Assembly (NCBI GenBank): GCA_025093985.1
Contig: JACAAK010000002.1
Coordinates: forward strand, 1,426,001-1,490,000
Length of the DNA: 64,000 nt
Source of the DNA: Calvatia gigantea
Taxonomy: Eukaryota; Basidiomycota; Agaricomycetes; Agaricales; Lycoperdaceae
Direction: 5' to 3'
Part shown: piece after piece, positions 50,607 through 62,901 of the stretch
How positions within the stretch are numbered: position 1 is the stretch's first letter
How the letters are laid out: the number at the start of each line of letters is the position of its first letter
Translations under genes and position numbers: made by a program
Notes under the pieces: model-generated
Told to the model about the DNA's origin: nothing
The model's input: only the letters and a program-made list of their open reading frames with translations
Databases searched by the model: none

Positions 50607-51662
50607 ATGTTTCCCAAACTGCACCCCCGCGTCCTCCTACCCCACGTACTTCGGAGACGCACCCACCACACTGAGGCATTAAACAAATGGATTAAGAACC
50701 CAACAAGTGCCGTCCTGACCGACACTTTCTATTATGAACCCCTATCCGACCTCTACATCACCCTCCCCACTCGCGACGGCACTCGTCGTCCATACGTTAA
50801 GCCTGAAGTGGGTCAACCAGTCCCATATGGGTCACAACTCGCATTCTTCCACGCCCGTAAACCCGAACACTTGCTACGCGCAGATGGCACAGACGAGGTT
50901 ATTTCACCGCCGGCGCCGTTCCTTACCAGAATGTGGGCCAGCGGGAAGATGACATGGGATAATGAGAACCCATTGCTGGTCGGCTCAAGGGTCCACGGGA
51001 AGGCGAGCGTTGCAGATGTTAAACTGAGGGGTTTCGAGAAAGGAAAACCCATGGTGTTTGTGACACAGAAGATCAACTACGAGATGGATGGAATGGAGGG
51101 AAAACCTTCACTCGTTGAGGATAGGACACATGTGTTTTTCGAGGTCAAGGAAGAAGATGAAGGAAAGAAGAAGCCTGACCCTCGGCGTATGTATTCCGAC
51201 GACTTGCTCTGTTCTTAATGCTCAGATAAGGTCCAGCCATACAGGTCCCAAGTTCATCTGTAGACTTTTCGTTTGTATATACGCCGACCGTGGTGACGCT
51301 CTTCCGATTTTCGGCACTAATGTTCAACGCACACCATATTCACCTCGACAAGGAATACACACAGAGGAAGGAAGGATACCCCGGTAAACCCATCACCACT
51401 CGTCTAGATATCCACGCACTAATACTATGGTGTAGAACGTCTGGTTCACGGACCTCTGACCGCTCTTATGCTACTTGAGACCGTTGTTTTCAACAAGCCC
51501 GACATCCGACTCAAGTCATTTGAATACCGCGCGACCAACCCCTTGATAGTCGATAGGAAGAATACAATCAACGGAGTGTGGACGGATAGAAACACAGCAG
51601 AACTGTGGTGTATCGATGAGGGGGGGGTCGTTGGTATGACAGGATGTATTACAACCGAGTAG
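50607..51662 (+). CDS. HTD2: HTD2, mitochondrial 3-hydroxyacyl-thioester dehydratase
   Basis: Htd2 catalyses dehydration of 3-hydroxyacyl-ACP in mitochondrial type II fatty acid synthesis, which feeds lipoic acid. The start is the ATG at 50607 (MFPKLHPRVLLPHVLRRRTH), an Arg-rich presequence. The double hot-dog protein shows WIKNPTSAVLTDTFYYEPLS, YGSQLAFFHARKPEHLLRAD, APFLTRMWASGKMTWDNENP and VTQKINYEMDGMEGKPSLVE. An apparent 77-nt intron (51191-51267) leads to FSFVYTPTVVTLFRFSALMF. Next is the dehydratase motif NAHHIHLDKEYTQRKEGYP, and after another intron come ERLVHGPLTALMLLETVVFN and FEYRATNPLIVDRKNTINGV. It ends TGCITTE, TAG 51660-51662. About 300 residues, typical of fungi. Confidence 0.9.
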
Positions 51663-52305
51663 ATCGATAGGATAGGGTCCGCCGCGCCAGAATTAAGCCA
51701 TGTGTTCTACAGAACATTTACAGGTCCCTGTTGCCATCTGCAGGTCGGGTATCCCACTGGTATCCCCTATAAAGACGGAGCGTACGCTGTGCGTCTGGGC
51801 CCTCTAATAATGGCTCGGAATATTCAAAATCCCGGTTATCCCGTCCAACATCTTCCGAGCTTGTCCAGTTCGAATGGTATGAAGTCCCCTTTTTTTGTCG
51901 ACGACTTACCACGTAAAATGCCAGTTTCATGAGATATGACAGTAAAGATGGTCCTCTCGGGAGATTGTTGGGACTGTGAGTTTTGAAGGTAGAGACCGGC
52001 CCGATGGATAGCGTTTATTCATGAGAATGATTAAGTACAGAGTGGAATTGACGTGTTCCATGGATAAACAATTTTGTGGTACCTAACCTCCCCCCAATCC
52101 CCTATACATAAATACTGGAACTTGAGATCAACTGCTACATTAACGGACCTCACGTCTAAGCTTCGCGAAGTGTGATGTTTTCGTGTCCCGCTTGAGGTGG
52201 CGATGGCAAAGTCAAGCCCTCTGTTGTTGGCATTTGTGCATTGATAGCTGCTCGGAGATTGCCAAATATTCCGGGTTTTACAGCTTGTGAAGCGAGAGGT
52301 ACCGT
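51663..52305. other. Convergent 3' intergenic region, HTD2 / PRCC-like
   Basis: This 643-bp region has short open frames on both strands (51702-51932) but no family pattern. I see nothing I can support. Confidence 0.5.
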
Positions 52306-53719
52306 TTAGAAACCTTTGGTAGCGATAGACTTTTCAGTATACAAGAACACAGCGGCAGTAACTATAGGAACACTCACCGTATTTATTTCCAGCTTCTTTG
52401 CGATTCCTCCTGCCTTCCGCAATCTTCTCCTCCAACGTTTCTCTGTTCTCATACGCGTCCCTGAGTAGCGTAGACAATTGGTGCCTCGACCTTGCAATTC
52501 CGCTGAGCTTACTCGGCTGTAACAAATTAACAATGTCCGCATCAGTTTCATATTCTGGGCCCAAGGCGGGCTCGAGAGGGTGCTCACATTTAACCTCATG
52601 TTTGGCTGCGCAGTTGGTCCGGTGGCACCTTTCGTCAATGCCTTCTTCTCTTCTCTCTCTCGGACCTCTAGCTTAGCTTTCTCCATTTCTTTCATTGCAT
52701 CAACCTCAGAGGCCCCCTCCTCATAACCTTCGAATCCTTTGATTGCGCCTTTCTCCAATTTGCGCACGTAGGCATCGTACTCGGCCTGCCACTTTTTCCT
52801 GAACCCCTCGTAATATTCGGGGTTATATGTAGCCCAGCCACCAGACGGCAATTGGTAGTAACCTGGGTAAGGGTCCTGTGGTGTAGGTTCGGGGGGTTCG
52901 AATGTGGGAATTGTAGGCGCTGAGGAGAGGGTTGGGAGAGGGGAATTGGAGATGGAATTAGAGGAGGTAGTTGGTTTCGAATTTCCTGTCAAACATTGAG
53001 AATCGTTCATTTCGGTCACGTAGTTATGGGGTATACACACCTATTGAAAAGAGCCCAATAACTGGGGCGGCAGATACACCCTGTAGCGACGATTTCGCTG
53101 GCGGCTGTGGTTTGTCTTCAAGTGATATATTCGCCTTGCCTTTGACGATAGAGGGAGGCAAGAAGGGCAGTGATGAGATGTCCTTTGCCGTTGTGGGGCT
53201 AGTTGGTCTCCTTGTCGATGGCTCTACCGCGCCTTCCTCGTCATCTTTGTATTCCTCGTCTCCTCCCTCAGTGATCGCACTACTTGTCGCCGCCACGGGG
53301 CTCGGTTTCGCATTAAAGACCAGACCAGGCCCTCTTCCTCCACCCAGGACGCGCTCTGATTGTCCGGTCAAGAGTGCTTTTTGTTTTGGTGCAGGAAGCA
53401 TAGACAACAACGAAGAGGCTCCTGCTCCCGTTTTCTGTCTCTTTGCCGCAGGTCGGTCGAGTTCTATGTCGTCTTTCTCTTCATTGTCGTCCTTCAACAA
53501 TGCGGGGAGGCCAATGGTAAATTTCTTAGGCGCGCGTTTGTTTTTAGGTGGGGGTAATGAGACTTTCGACGCCGACGTGCCGTTAGAAGAGGGTGGTGGC
53601 AGGTTGATGGATGATTTCGATGTCTTCGGGGCGAGGGCAGGAGAGGGCTGGGGTTCCGTAAACCGCTGTTGCTCGTTTTCACTTTCACTTTCACTGCCGT
53701 AGTTGTCCAGTCCGAGCAT
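52306..53719 (-). CDS. PRCC-like nuclear protein (frame discontinuity near 52574-52590)
   Basis: Human PRCC is a proline-rich nuclear protein linked to splicing and to MAD2B. Fungal members share its two ends. The start is the ATG at 53719 (MLGLDNYGSESESENEQQRF), which matches the family's N-terminal SYGS/DYGS. A Pro/Ser/Lys-rich region follows (KKFTIGLPALLKD, DRPAAKRQKTG), then YPGYYQLPSGGWATYNPEYY and EGFRKKWQAEYDAYVRKLEK. The conserved C-terminus SRHQLSTLLRDAYENRETLE, EKIAEGRRNRKEAGNKY is completed by a last exon coding GF, TAA at 52306-52308. The segment ending NMRLN and the segment LGPEYETDADIVNLLQPSKL lie in different frames, with only 17 nt between plausible joins. No ordinary intron links them cleanly. 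Confidence 0.82.
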
Positions 53720-54004
53720 GATGGTGGTGGCGCGAAGTCAAAGTATTGGGAGGCACAGCTTAGTCCAGCATCAATTCCACGTCAGATTTTGCACACTACA
53801 ATAATGCACCCATGAAAGGCCAAACACGTATTTACAACGCAAATTATGTAGTATTTTCTTATATCTATAAAGATTGGTAAATGTGAAGGAATGATATACG
53901 AGGTCAGATACAATAGTTATTAGATTGAGTAATGTCCATGCACGACCAGGTGCGTTTTGTACGAAGAAAAGAGTATTGTCCATTGTGCTTGGTCTGTGCT
54001 TTTC
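53720..54004. other. Intergenic, AGS 5' side of PRCC-like promoter
   Basis: This 285-bp AT-rich region is the PRCC-like promoter and the 3' flank of the glucan synthase gene. No other feature. Confidence 0.45.
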
Positions 54005-57000
54005 CTAGAAGTCCATGTAGAGATTTGAATCGTGATCAAGGGCGTGCTGTTGGGGGAACGTGAGTGTTAAAGTCATGACCCCCACAGGAGGGGAATAAAG
54101 CTTACAGAGTTGTTCCTTCCGGTAGAACCAGAAGTAGCCGAAAACAATGATGAGTTGGCAGATGAGAGCTATCCAGAATGGAGCAGATGCCATTGGACTT
54201 CCTGTATACGTATAGACCGTTAAGCAGCTCTTAAAATCACGGAATATGTGTGCACTGACCCTTAATGCCTTCGCTGAAGTCCCATTTCGAAGCATCAGGG
54301 AACACAGTGCCTGGTCCAAGACGATTTGGAGCGGTAGCACGGGCTATCATGACGCAGACGGAGCCGATCACTTGGGCAAGTGCAAGCGTAGCGCAGACAT
54401 GTAGACGAGACAAGGTTTGGAGCAAGATCATACCCAATCCAACGCCTTGGATGGCGTCCAGCACTCCCAGCCATAGCCAGAGAGAGATTCCAAGATAAGG
54501 TCCCCCAGAACCTGCCCATGGTATGTAGAGTGCTAATGATGAGGTTCCCCACAACATCTGACACCACCTGGGGGCACCAAGGCCGACGGCGAAAACTGGG
54601 AGTAACCAAGTATGTGTTTTGCTGAAGTGCGTGAGGATGAGAAGCATGATAGCCCAAACGCCGATGAAGAACGCGACGACAAGAAGCAGGATATGCCACT
54701 TCGGAATTTGCACACTCCACAAGAAGGTCCAGTTACGCCCGTAGGGCTGGAAGGAGCGTTAGTGAATTAATCAATTGGGACCAGGAAAGCACTTACTCCA
54801 CTCAACCAGTAATCTCGCAAGATTTCGGATGCGAGGAACCAGACGACGAGTTTGCGGCGGAATAAGGTTTTGAAGAAATGAGGTACTTTGGGCGGGGTTT
54901 GGCGGTAGTATTCTGGTAGACCGTAGAGCATGACATAGGCAAAGAGGAAGCTGAGACAAGCCAAAGGCCAGACGATCAGACAGATCCACCAGGGTGGGAT
55001 ATATCCATCCTCTCGCCCATTGAGGGAATAGCCCCAATACCATAGCGCGGCGACCCATATTTGCTGTGAGCCCTGGACGATACAAGCTCGCATTGTCCAG
55101 ACCTCGGTCGCAGCACCCTGAGCGTAAACCGTGAGCAGACGAACAAGGGATTGACTAAATGGTACGTACTGCTTCTTCACCAAAGTTGAGACCGAAGAAT
55201 AAGAACCCGGCTGCAGAAGCAACAGCGTATGACCATGTAGCAGCACTCGCCAAAGCTTTATGGGCGGGAGCAAAGACGGAAGCTACTGATGGCAGACCGA
55301 TCAAGAAGAATGCGAGACCGAAGAATACCCACGGAAAGGAAAGAACGTAGACTGAAGGCTTCAGGCGGAACATAGGGTACCACACTGATGACGCGGCTAA
55401 GAAGACAGCACCCAACACGTATAGTTGGAGGTTATCTTGCCAATTGCGGCCGGTCAACAGGGTGATTTGGAAACTTGTGGCGCTCAACATCTGGCCCAAG
55501 GCGATGACGATGGTGTATAAAGGCCAGGTTTTGATTTCTCTAGACATGGCAATTTGCAGCCGGGTCATGGGAACAATATCGGGCTGACTGGTATCATGAA
55601 CCTGCGTTCCGTCAAATTCGGTATGAGAGAAACCCTGTGTGTTCGGAGCTGCAACGGCACCACTTAGCATCCGCGATTTTGCGATAGAAGAAGACTCACA
55701 GTCTGGGCGAGTATATATTGAGGGAGAAGGGGTACCCCAGACAGAGTCACGCTGAGAAGACCTGATACTTGCTGCACTCGAGAGCTTATCCTTCCGAACT
55801 TTGCCAAAGAAGGCTTCTTCACTCTTCATGAGGTACTTTTCGATAGATAGCTCGCGCTCGGAGTTCTTGGAGTCGAGCATCTGGAGTTTCTGGACGAACT
55901 CGGATGCTACCCCGCCATCGGCATCAGTGAACTAAAACGCCATCAGTTTTAATAATTCATTTGGATCATGAAAGTAACTTACCGATGCTATGGCTTTATT
56001 CAACGGCGAGTTCGACTTTTCGTCAACAATTGACGAGATAGATTCCACCGACGAGACCCTGGAGTGAGCACCAAAAGGTTTTGCAGGTGCTAGTCCACCG
56101 TCCAAGAAGGGATCAGGAGCGCCTTTGTGGTCTTTTGCGATAACCTTGTTTGCTCTCTCTAAAAAGTCGGTATAACCCTGGTTTGAAGGAATAGCGCCGG
56201 GATTCTGACTAAAGTAGTCTTCGTCTCCGCCCGGTCGGGATGGACCTGGGTGTTCGCCATACGCAAATGAGTCTTGACTCCGATGTGCAGGCGAGTGCAT
56301 ATAGCTGTTCATACTCCGACTGTCCCATCCGGGCTGATCAGGTTGCGTTTGAATAACAGGGTTCCAATCATCGGTGTCTGCCATAGGGTGCATACCGGCA
56401 CCCCCACCGTCAGTGGGCCTCCATGCGTTGGCTCCAGCGACATGTCGGCTGGCTGTGATACTACGCTTATGGAAATCTTCCATACGTTGACGCCACTCAA
56501 CAACAGGGAACCGTTGGACAGCAGAACGAGCACGAAGAATTGCGCGCTCTTCTTCCGTAGACTTCAGAGCCATCTTGATCGTCTTAGTCAGCTGTGAGAG
56601 CATGTGTGCGGTAGCGCTTGATTCGACGGGATACCACTAATTAAATGTCAGCAAACCGTTGCAGTGGAACGGTGTGGAAATTTTGCTCACCCAACCGGGC
56701 ATTAGACCGAGACCACCTAAGCGGGAACCGACACCAAGAGCACCCTTTCTGCCGAATTCAACAGCAACAAGGCCGAAGGGTTCGTCGCGAGATGGGATCA
56801 AAGCAAAGTCGGCACCACTGAACAAGTAAGGCGGCAGTGCGGTGAACTCTGGTTTGGAGTAAACGCGATCGGGATAGATTTCCATGAGCCGAGCTAACTT
56901 TTCGGCTGCAAACCTTCCGTATAAGTCAATGACGGGACCAACAGCAATCAACTGAATCGAAGGTCGCTTCTCAAGCCTAAAATAACAAATTGCGTGAGTA

Positions 57001-60000
57001 TCTTCTTGTAGTCCTTCACAGAGGAGAGCTTACAATCCGGGCATAACATCTGCAATCAAATCCACACCTTTCTGTTTTGACCATCGACCAACGAACACGA
57101 ACAAATCCGAATTAGGGTCCTGTTTGATCCCGGCCCACTCCTGTGCCTGTCTCTTCAGCTCCGGTCTCGCAGCTTCTGCTTCCTGATCAATCTGTACGTC
57201 TTTTGCCTTTAAGGGGGTTTCATCCAACGCCGCGATATCCGACGGGTCTGGATTCGGCAACGAATCGACATGCTTCAAAGTCCAAAGCGCCGGGTACCTT
57301 GCCCAGCTGCGCTTCCCATACTTGTCCGACACACCAGCTACACCAACACTCTTCTGATGAGCGCTGATAAAGGAGGCCGCCGCATGCAACAAGTTAAATG
57401 TGTTTCCGAACTGCACATACTTCGTGCAATGCTCTTTGCTGATATTGAACGCCGAACACACTTCCTTCATCTCCTCCTTCGTTCGTAGTGGCCAAAGCCC
57501 CTGGAACTCGGCGTTGTGCAATGACAAGCAGACAGGAATAACCTTGGGAAGAAGGTATATGGGTGCTAAAGCACCGTGGTAATCGTTGATGTGATAGATA
57601 TCGATGTCGGGGAATCGTCGAATAGTGGCTGCAACAGCTTGGTTCCATGTAGAGTAGAAGATAGCGGAACTGAGATCATCCATGCGCGCTGGATAAGGGT
57701 CGGACTTGGTCTGGGCACGGAAAACGGGACTGTCAAGGATGACATAGGTGATATTATCCAACTGGTGGGTCTCGACTTCGATGAGGTACGGTTCGCCAAA
57801 GATGATAACTTCAATCGGTTCTGCGGGTTCTCCAGAAGGGTAGTCTAGGTCCTTCACCTTGGGAATAACCCATATGAGATCAACATCCGTCATTGCCTTG
57901 CCCATCAAGCTAGACATGACACCAAGACCACCAATCTTGACCTTCAGTTTCCAATCAATGATCTCATATTCCAAGGTTGAAATTAACACCCTTCTCCGCT
58001 TGTTCTTGTCCTCTGGCCATCCGATTATTTCAGTAGCATGTTTGGAGCCAAAGATCTTCTCTGATATCGGCGTGCTGTCCTTCAAATCCGAAGTCGATTT
58101 GTTTGAGAGGGCTCCGAGAATAGGGAAATAGTTTGTATGACTCTTTGTCTTGACGCCATATTGGTTGTGTTTGATTCCGTAAAAAGTCCACATGAAAACA
58201 AGAACAGCGAGGGTACCAGTGATGAGGGGTATCGAGAGGAGGAGAGAGTACATGATTGCGCCAACAGCGGCTTGACCGCGAGGTTCCAGAGACCAGGTCA
58301 TGGTGGCGTCGTCAATGATTAGTGACCATGCGAGATGAGGTTTAGGAGGGGCGGACATGTTCAGATAGTTGGGAGCAACACTGTTCGGGGGAAGACGGTC
58401 TAACACACCATCACCGTCATAGTCGCCATAGAAGAAGTCATCATAGCCCCAAACGTTAAGTTGCATGTATGTCGGCCAAGAAGCCATTAGTTCAAGTTCC
58501 CATTTTCCGTCCGAATTCAGCTGCATCTTGGAAGGTAGACCTTGATCGAAACCCCAGTTATTGTAAGGACCGCGAAGCAAAATTTGAGGCATTCTGCGTT
58601 GGGGACCACTGTAATCTGTATCCGCATGGACGACGGCGGCAACGGAAAGAGTAGCCTCACTCCAATCTATCAAAGTAATTAGGCTGATATCAGGCGACGC
58701 AAGGTTAATCACTTACATTGCACCATGAGGTGAGCTCCATCCCAGAAATTTTCGGGCGTCTGGAAGACCGAGGCTTCAATTGTGGTAGTATCCTCCCAGT
58801 TCTTCCATTGCGTCCAGTTCTTTCCAAAATTCCACGAGTAACGGAACATATCGGCGCCGAAGGCCTTATGCTCAAAGGTATATTGGCCATTGGACAATTT
58901 GAACGACCCGTCCTTATCATAATCGTTCTCCGGGAAAATCATGACGTTATCCGAAGCTCCTTTACGCAGCATGAGATGGTCTTTCACCTGTAGTTGCTCT
59001 ATTAGGGAATGTCACCTAAAAGATTAAAAATAAAGCTTACGCCAGTGGTTGTATTACCGTCTTGCGTTCGAGGGCTGTCCACAGTAATCGTCAAAACACC
59101 ATCCGAGAGGCCCGTTACTGTCCCAGACCAAGACCAGGCAGACACATCGATCCCAACAATCTTCGCGGGCTGAGGGTTTGTCATGGCGTTACATTTCACG
59201 TTGGTTATCGTCGGCTGCCCACCCTTCCCTGATGATGATACGTTAAGGGATATACTCTGAGTGACACCATCACAATCCATTGGCACATTGAACTCTAACG
59301 ATATATCGACTGCGGTCGCGTTCGGGTCGCCTGGATTGGCCAAAATACGGCGATCATGACCGGGAACAAACCTGGTGATACTGGGAAGCTGGGGAACCCA
59401 CTGATCAACTGGAACCAAAGCCTTGAAGCCATAAGGATCCATGGTGACCTTATCGAGACAGCCGAAAAATGGCGCTTTGCTGTCGTTGAAAAACGAGGAC
59501 AGAGATTCCTGGAGGTTGTAGGTCTCATAGGGAGGGAAAAGATTGCGAACAACAACGTCGGATCTGAAAGGAGACGAAATCCACAGCGCTTCCTTGCAAT
59601 TGTAACTCCAAGTCTTGGTCGAGTTCTCATTGGTGTAGAGCAGCCAGACCTGGTCGTTGAACGTTCCGTTCAGAGTCTGACTGGGGAGGCCTGATCTTGA
59701 GACCGACCACAAGCCCATCTCGGTTTGCGTCTGGTTTGACCCAGGCCGTTCAATACGGTAGGTCCAATTTCCACGCTGAACGAGGTTAAAACCGTCTTGA
59801 AGGGAACCGTACACACCCCGTAGACGATGGAAGTGGGCCATAAGGCGTCGAGTGTCAGTAGTCGGATCAAAATGATCGAGGGCATTCCAGTCATCATAAC
59901 AGCCGAAGAGAGACTTCTCTAGCGGCATGTTAAAGTATTGCTCCGAACCGAGGGTATAACAACCGTGGCGTTTCCAAGCAGTGCTGCCAGTCATTGCTTG

Positions 60001-61862
60001 CCGACTGCAAGCGATGTCAGAGAACATCCAGGTAAAAGGTAATGCCATATTTACCCATAAAGATAGTTAGAGGCACCATTATCGAATAGGTAGAAATTTT
60101 GTTCTTCGCCGTAGTAGAGCTTTGATTGGTTGAGCAAACGTCTCGGCATCTATATAGATATGGCTCACTAAAGGTATTCCCGGCATAACCAATGTGGTGA
60201 TGAATGTCGCCAGCACACTTCTTTGCGTGCCATTCTCTATACTCGGCCAACGGAAGACATCGAAATTGCTGGTTCCAAACATATGACGAGGGTCCACATG
60301 GCCAGTGCGCGAATTAAGGAAGTCGTTGTTCACGAACATCTGATTCCATGCCGTGACAAAGTTGATATCGACGTCATAAGCCACTTGAAGATTACCATCC
60401 ATGCCGAGAAAACGTGAAATTGCGCGATAAATTGAGTAATGGAAAGCCACGCCATCGAGGGCATTGAGGGGAGCCTCGCGGAGGAAATATTGGTTCTGAT
60501 CGGCAGTGACATTGGCAGCAGCCAGGAAACCAGGGGGGAGTTGTGTCTGCGTACGGCCACGACCACTTACAATGGGTGGTTAGCGACAATGTCGGAAACA
60601 AAAATTGGTTTTGACTCACATGTACAGAGAACCAAACCTATCACCACCGGTAACTTCACCTGGAATGAAGAAATTAGTTTTGCCGAGTTTTGCCGCACAT
60701 TCGCGCGTGCTCGCGGACCAGGAAGCAAGGGCATCGACTGTGACTTGGGTGGCTTTATCAATACGGATAGCATCAAAATCGAGGGCCTTAATGGCCATGC
60801 AAGAGAAGACTTTAATCCTGTCCATAACATCTGGTCGCCATTCACGAAGACGATCCTGGACGGAAGCAAACTTGGAAAGCTGGCGCTGCCAATCAGGATG
60901 GACACCGAAAGCTTCCATGTCCCCAAACTGGTCGAAGTCGGACATCGCGCATCCACTTGCTTCGACCTTGACCAGGGTCCCAGAATCGTCCCAGAACTTT
61001 GGGAATGCGCAAGAAGAATTGTGCTCATTGTGGATCTGAGAAATTGACACAATTAATGAATGTGAACTGGACTGACATGAGGCTTAAACTCACTGTGAAG
61101 TCACGGTATTCGGTGAAATTCCATGGTAGGTAGTTCGGCCTCTTCCAGATTGCATTATACTCGTTCAAGCTAAAGGGTGTACTTGTGTTGAGATGCCTGA
61201 GGGTTCAGGTGAGTGCCCGAACAGGTATGGTACACTAGTTGGCGGACATACCCTTCGAACGCGATCAGGTCGGACATGGTGCCAACGGTGAAATCGGCCA
61301 TGAAATACATGCCGCGAGCGTGAATTTCGCCGATCAAATGGCGCCAGTCATGGACAGTACCCCAATGGGGATCTAGGACGCTAAAGTCGAGTGGCGAATA
61401 ACCTTACAGACATTATGAGCACTGAGGGGTAGACTGTGCCGTTGCCAAAGACCTACTGTCTGCTTGCCATAACATGTTCAAGAAGGGTGTACCAGACATG
61501 AAGACGACCTTGACGCCCATGCCCTGTAGATAATCCAGACGTTTTTCCAATCCTCTGAGGTCGCCTCCATAACGAAGCTGAGTTTCACGAAAGTCGGATT
61601 CATAGGGAGTACCGAAGAAATCATTGTTTGTGGGGTCACCATCGGCGAACTTGTCTAGGAGAATAGTGTATGCGGGGAGGGCACGCCAGTTGTCTGGTGA
61701 CGGGTGGTATGTTGCATTTGGGCGCTCTGAATCGTATTCAAGAACTGATTTTGCGTCCTTAACGACATTGAGATTGTAGTCCACAAGGTCTTCACGCCAA
61801 GGAGAAGCTGCCACGAACTGAGCCAGCAGAGGGAGGGCTGCGAATGCGGACGAAAGCCGCAT
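54005..61862 (-). CDS. Cell wall alpha-1,3-glucan synthase (AGS/Mok1 type)
   Basis: This giant plasma-membrane enzyme makes alpha-1,3-glucan from UDP-glucose and probably links and exports it. The start is the ATG at 61862 with a signal peptide ([20 protein letters not shown]). The extracellular GH13 amylase-like domain follows: [24 protein letters not shown] start ([20 protein letters not shown]), [18 protein letters not shown] with the nucleophile Asp, [18 protein letters not shown] with the acid Glu, and [13 protein letters not shown] with the third Asp. Carbohydrate-binding-like repeats ([20 protein letters not shown]) and one membrane helix ([20 protein letters not shown]) precede the GT5 synthase domain ([91 protein letters not shown]). 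The C-terminal third, 54005-55600, is a multi-helix transporter-like domain ending LYMDF. About 2,390 residues, full-length architecture. It is divergent from the MAPKKK gene. Confidence 0.95.
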
Positions 61863-62672
61863 GGCGTTGGGGGAAGGAAAGGTCTTGAGGAGAAGAGAAG
61901 GAAGGGAGGAAAGGAATGATATTTGGTGAAAGGACTAGAAATCTCCCTTAGCTGATTTTTGACGGAAGCGGTGACAGGCAAGCAGTCACGCAAATTCCGG
62001 AGTCCACCTCGGCCTGATGCCGCCCCGATATGTTTGTTCTTGTCCCTGGGAACCAAGGCACGGAACCCTGACCCTGCTCTAGACCTCTTCTCTGCTTTTA
62101 ACCTACATGTCCCCAATTTAGCTGCAATGACTGCTCGAGCTCTTTCCGTTGCGGACCAGGCCTCAACAACTGAGTGTATGAAGAGAACCCTCTGCTAGCC
62201 GTGACGAGTGTGATCGGAAAATCTGAGTGTCCGAAAATAGCAGGGCTGCTTGGCAAATGCTGTGTGGGCAATCATGCCCGTGCTGGCACACCGGTATTCT
62301 CCCCCTGTCCGTCAACAACCAAGTTAGGACACACATCAGAGTCAGTTTTAACCTGCACCCGTTGCTACAGTACGGTTTGATGACTACAGCACATACCCCC
62401 ACATTTACCTTTCTCTCTCCATTAGCAACGTTATGTACACAAGCCATGTAGCTCTGCAGTACATTGTCAGCGCCCTATGTCACAATCTGGCTCGCTGTTG
62501 TGTTTCGCCTGTCCGTGTGCCAGGGTTGGATGATGGTTGCTTGTACAGAGGATTACGATCAATATCAATGAGTTGGGTTGTTTCGATCACTGAGTGGCCC
62601 GTCCATGCTTGGGCCTCCTGTCCGGATACATCGATGAACCATCACACAACACTGCGAACAAAGATGTGACGA

Positions 62673-62706
<34 letters not shown>

Positions 62707-62901
62707 CTGTGGATTTGGTGGTGGGAACCAAGGGACTTTGCTCACGATTTCCGTTTCTGGCACTCCGTCCTTATCGTTGCTCTTCACTCAGCGTCCCACG
62801 TCTTGCACACTGCCGGGCTCAGTGTTGCACTCGCCTTCACTGCCGCCAACAACGTCATTGGCAAAAACCACTCTCTTTGTTCATCATCACGAAGCCCGGT
62901 C
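61863..62901. promoter_or_regulatory. 1.0-kb divergent region between alpha-glucan synthase and MAPKKK
   Basis: Both start codons face outward from this region, so it must hold both promoters. It includes a perfect (GTT)11 microsatellite at 62674-62706. No other gene is supported. The plus frame used by the MAPKKK is open from 62638 but has no ATG before 62902. Confidence 0.6.
62674..62706. repeat. (GTT)11 trinucleotide microsatellite
   Basis: Eleven uninterrupted copies of gtt occur 195 bp upstream of the proposed MAPKKK start. The array is in frame with the MAPKKK reading frame. Confidence 0.97.

Noticed and set aside
51191..51267. Apparent 19-nt GT-AG gap in HTD2 similar to those in ORC1 and PRCC
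   Set aside because: A normal 77-nt intron using the donor after the codons for PDPR and the acceptor at CTGTAG restores the frame into FSFVYTPTVV, so no unusual splicing is needed.
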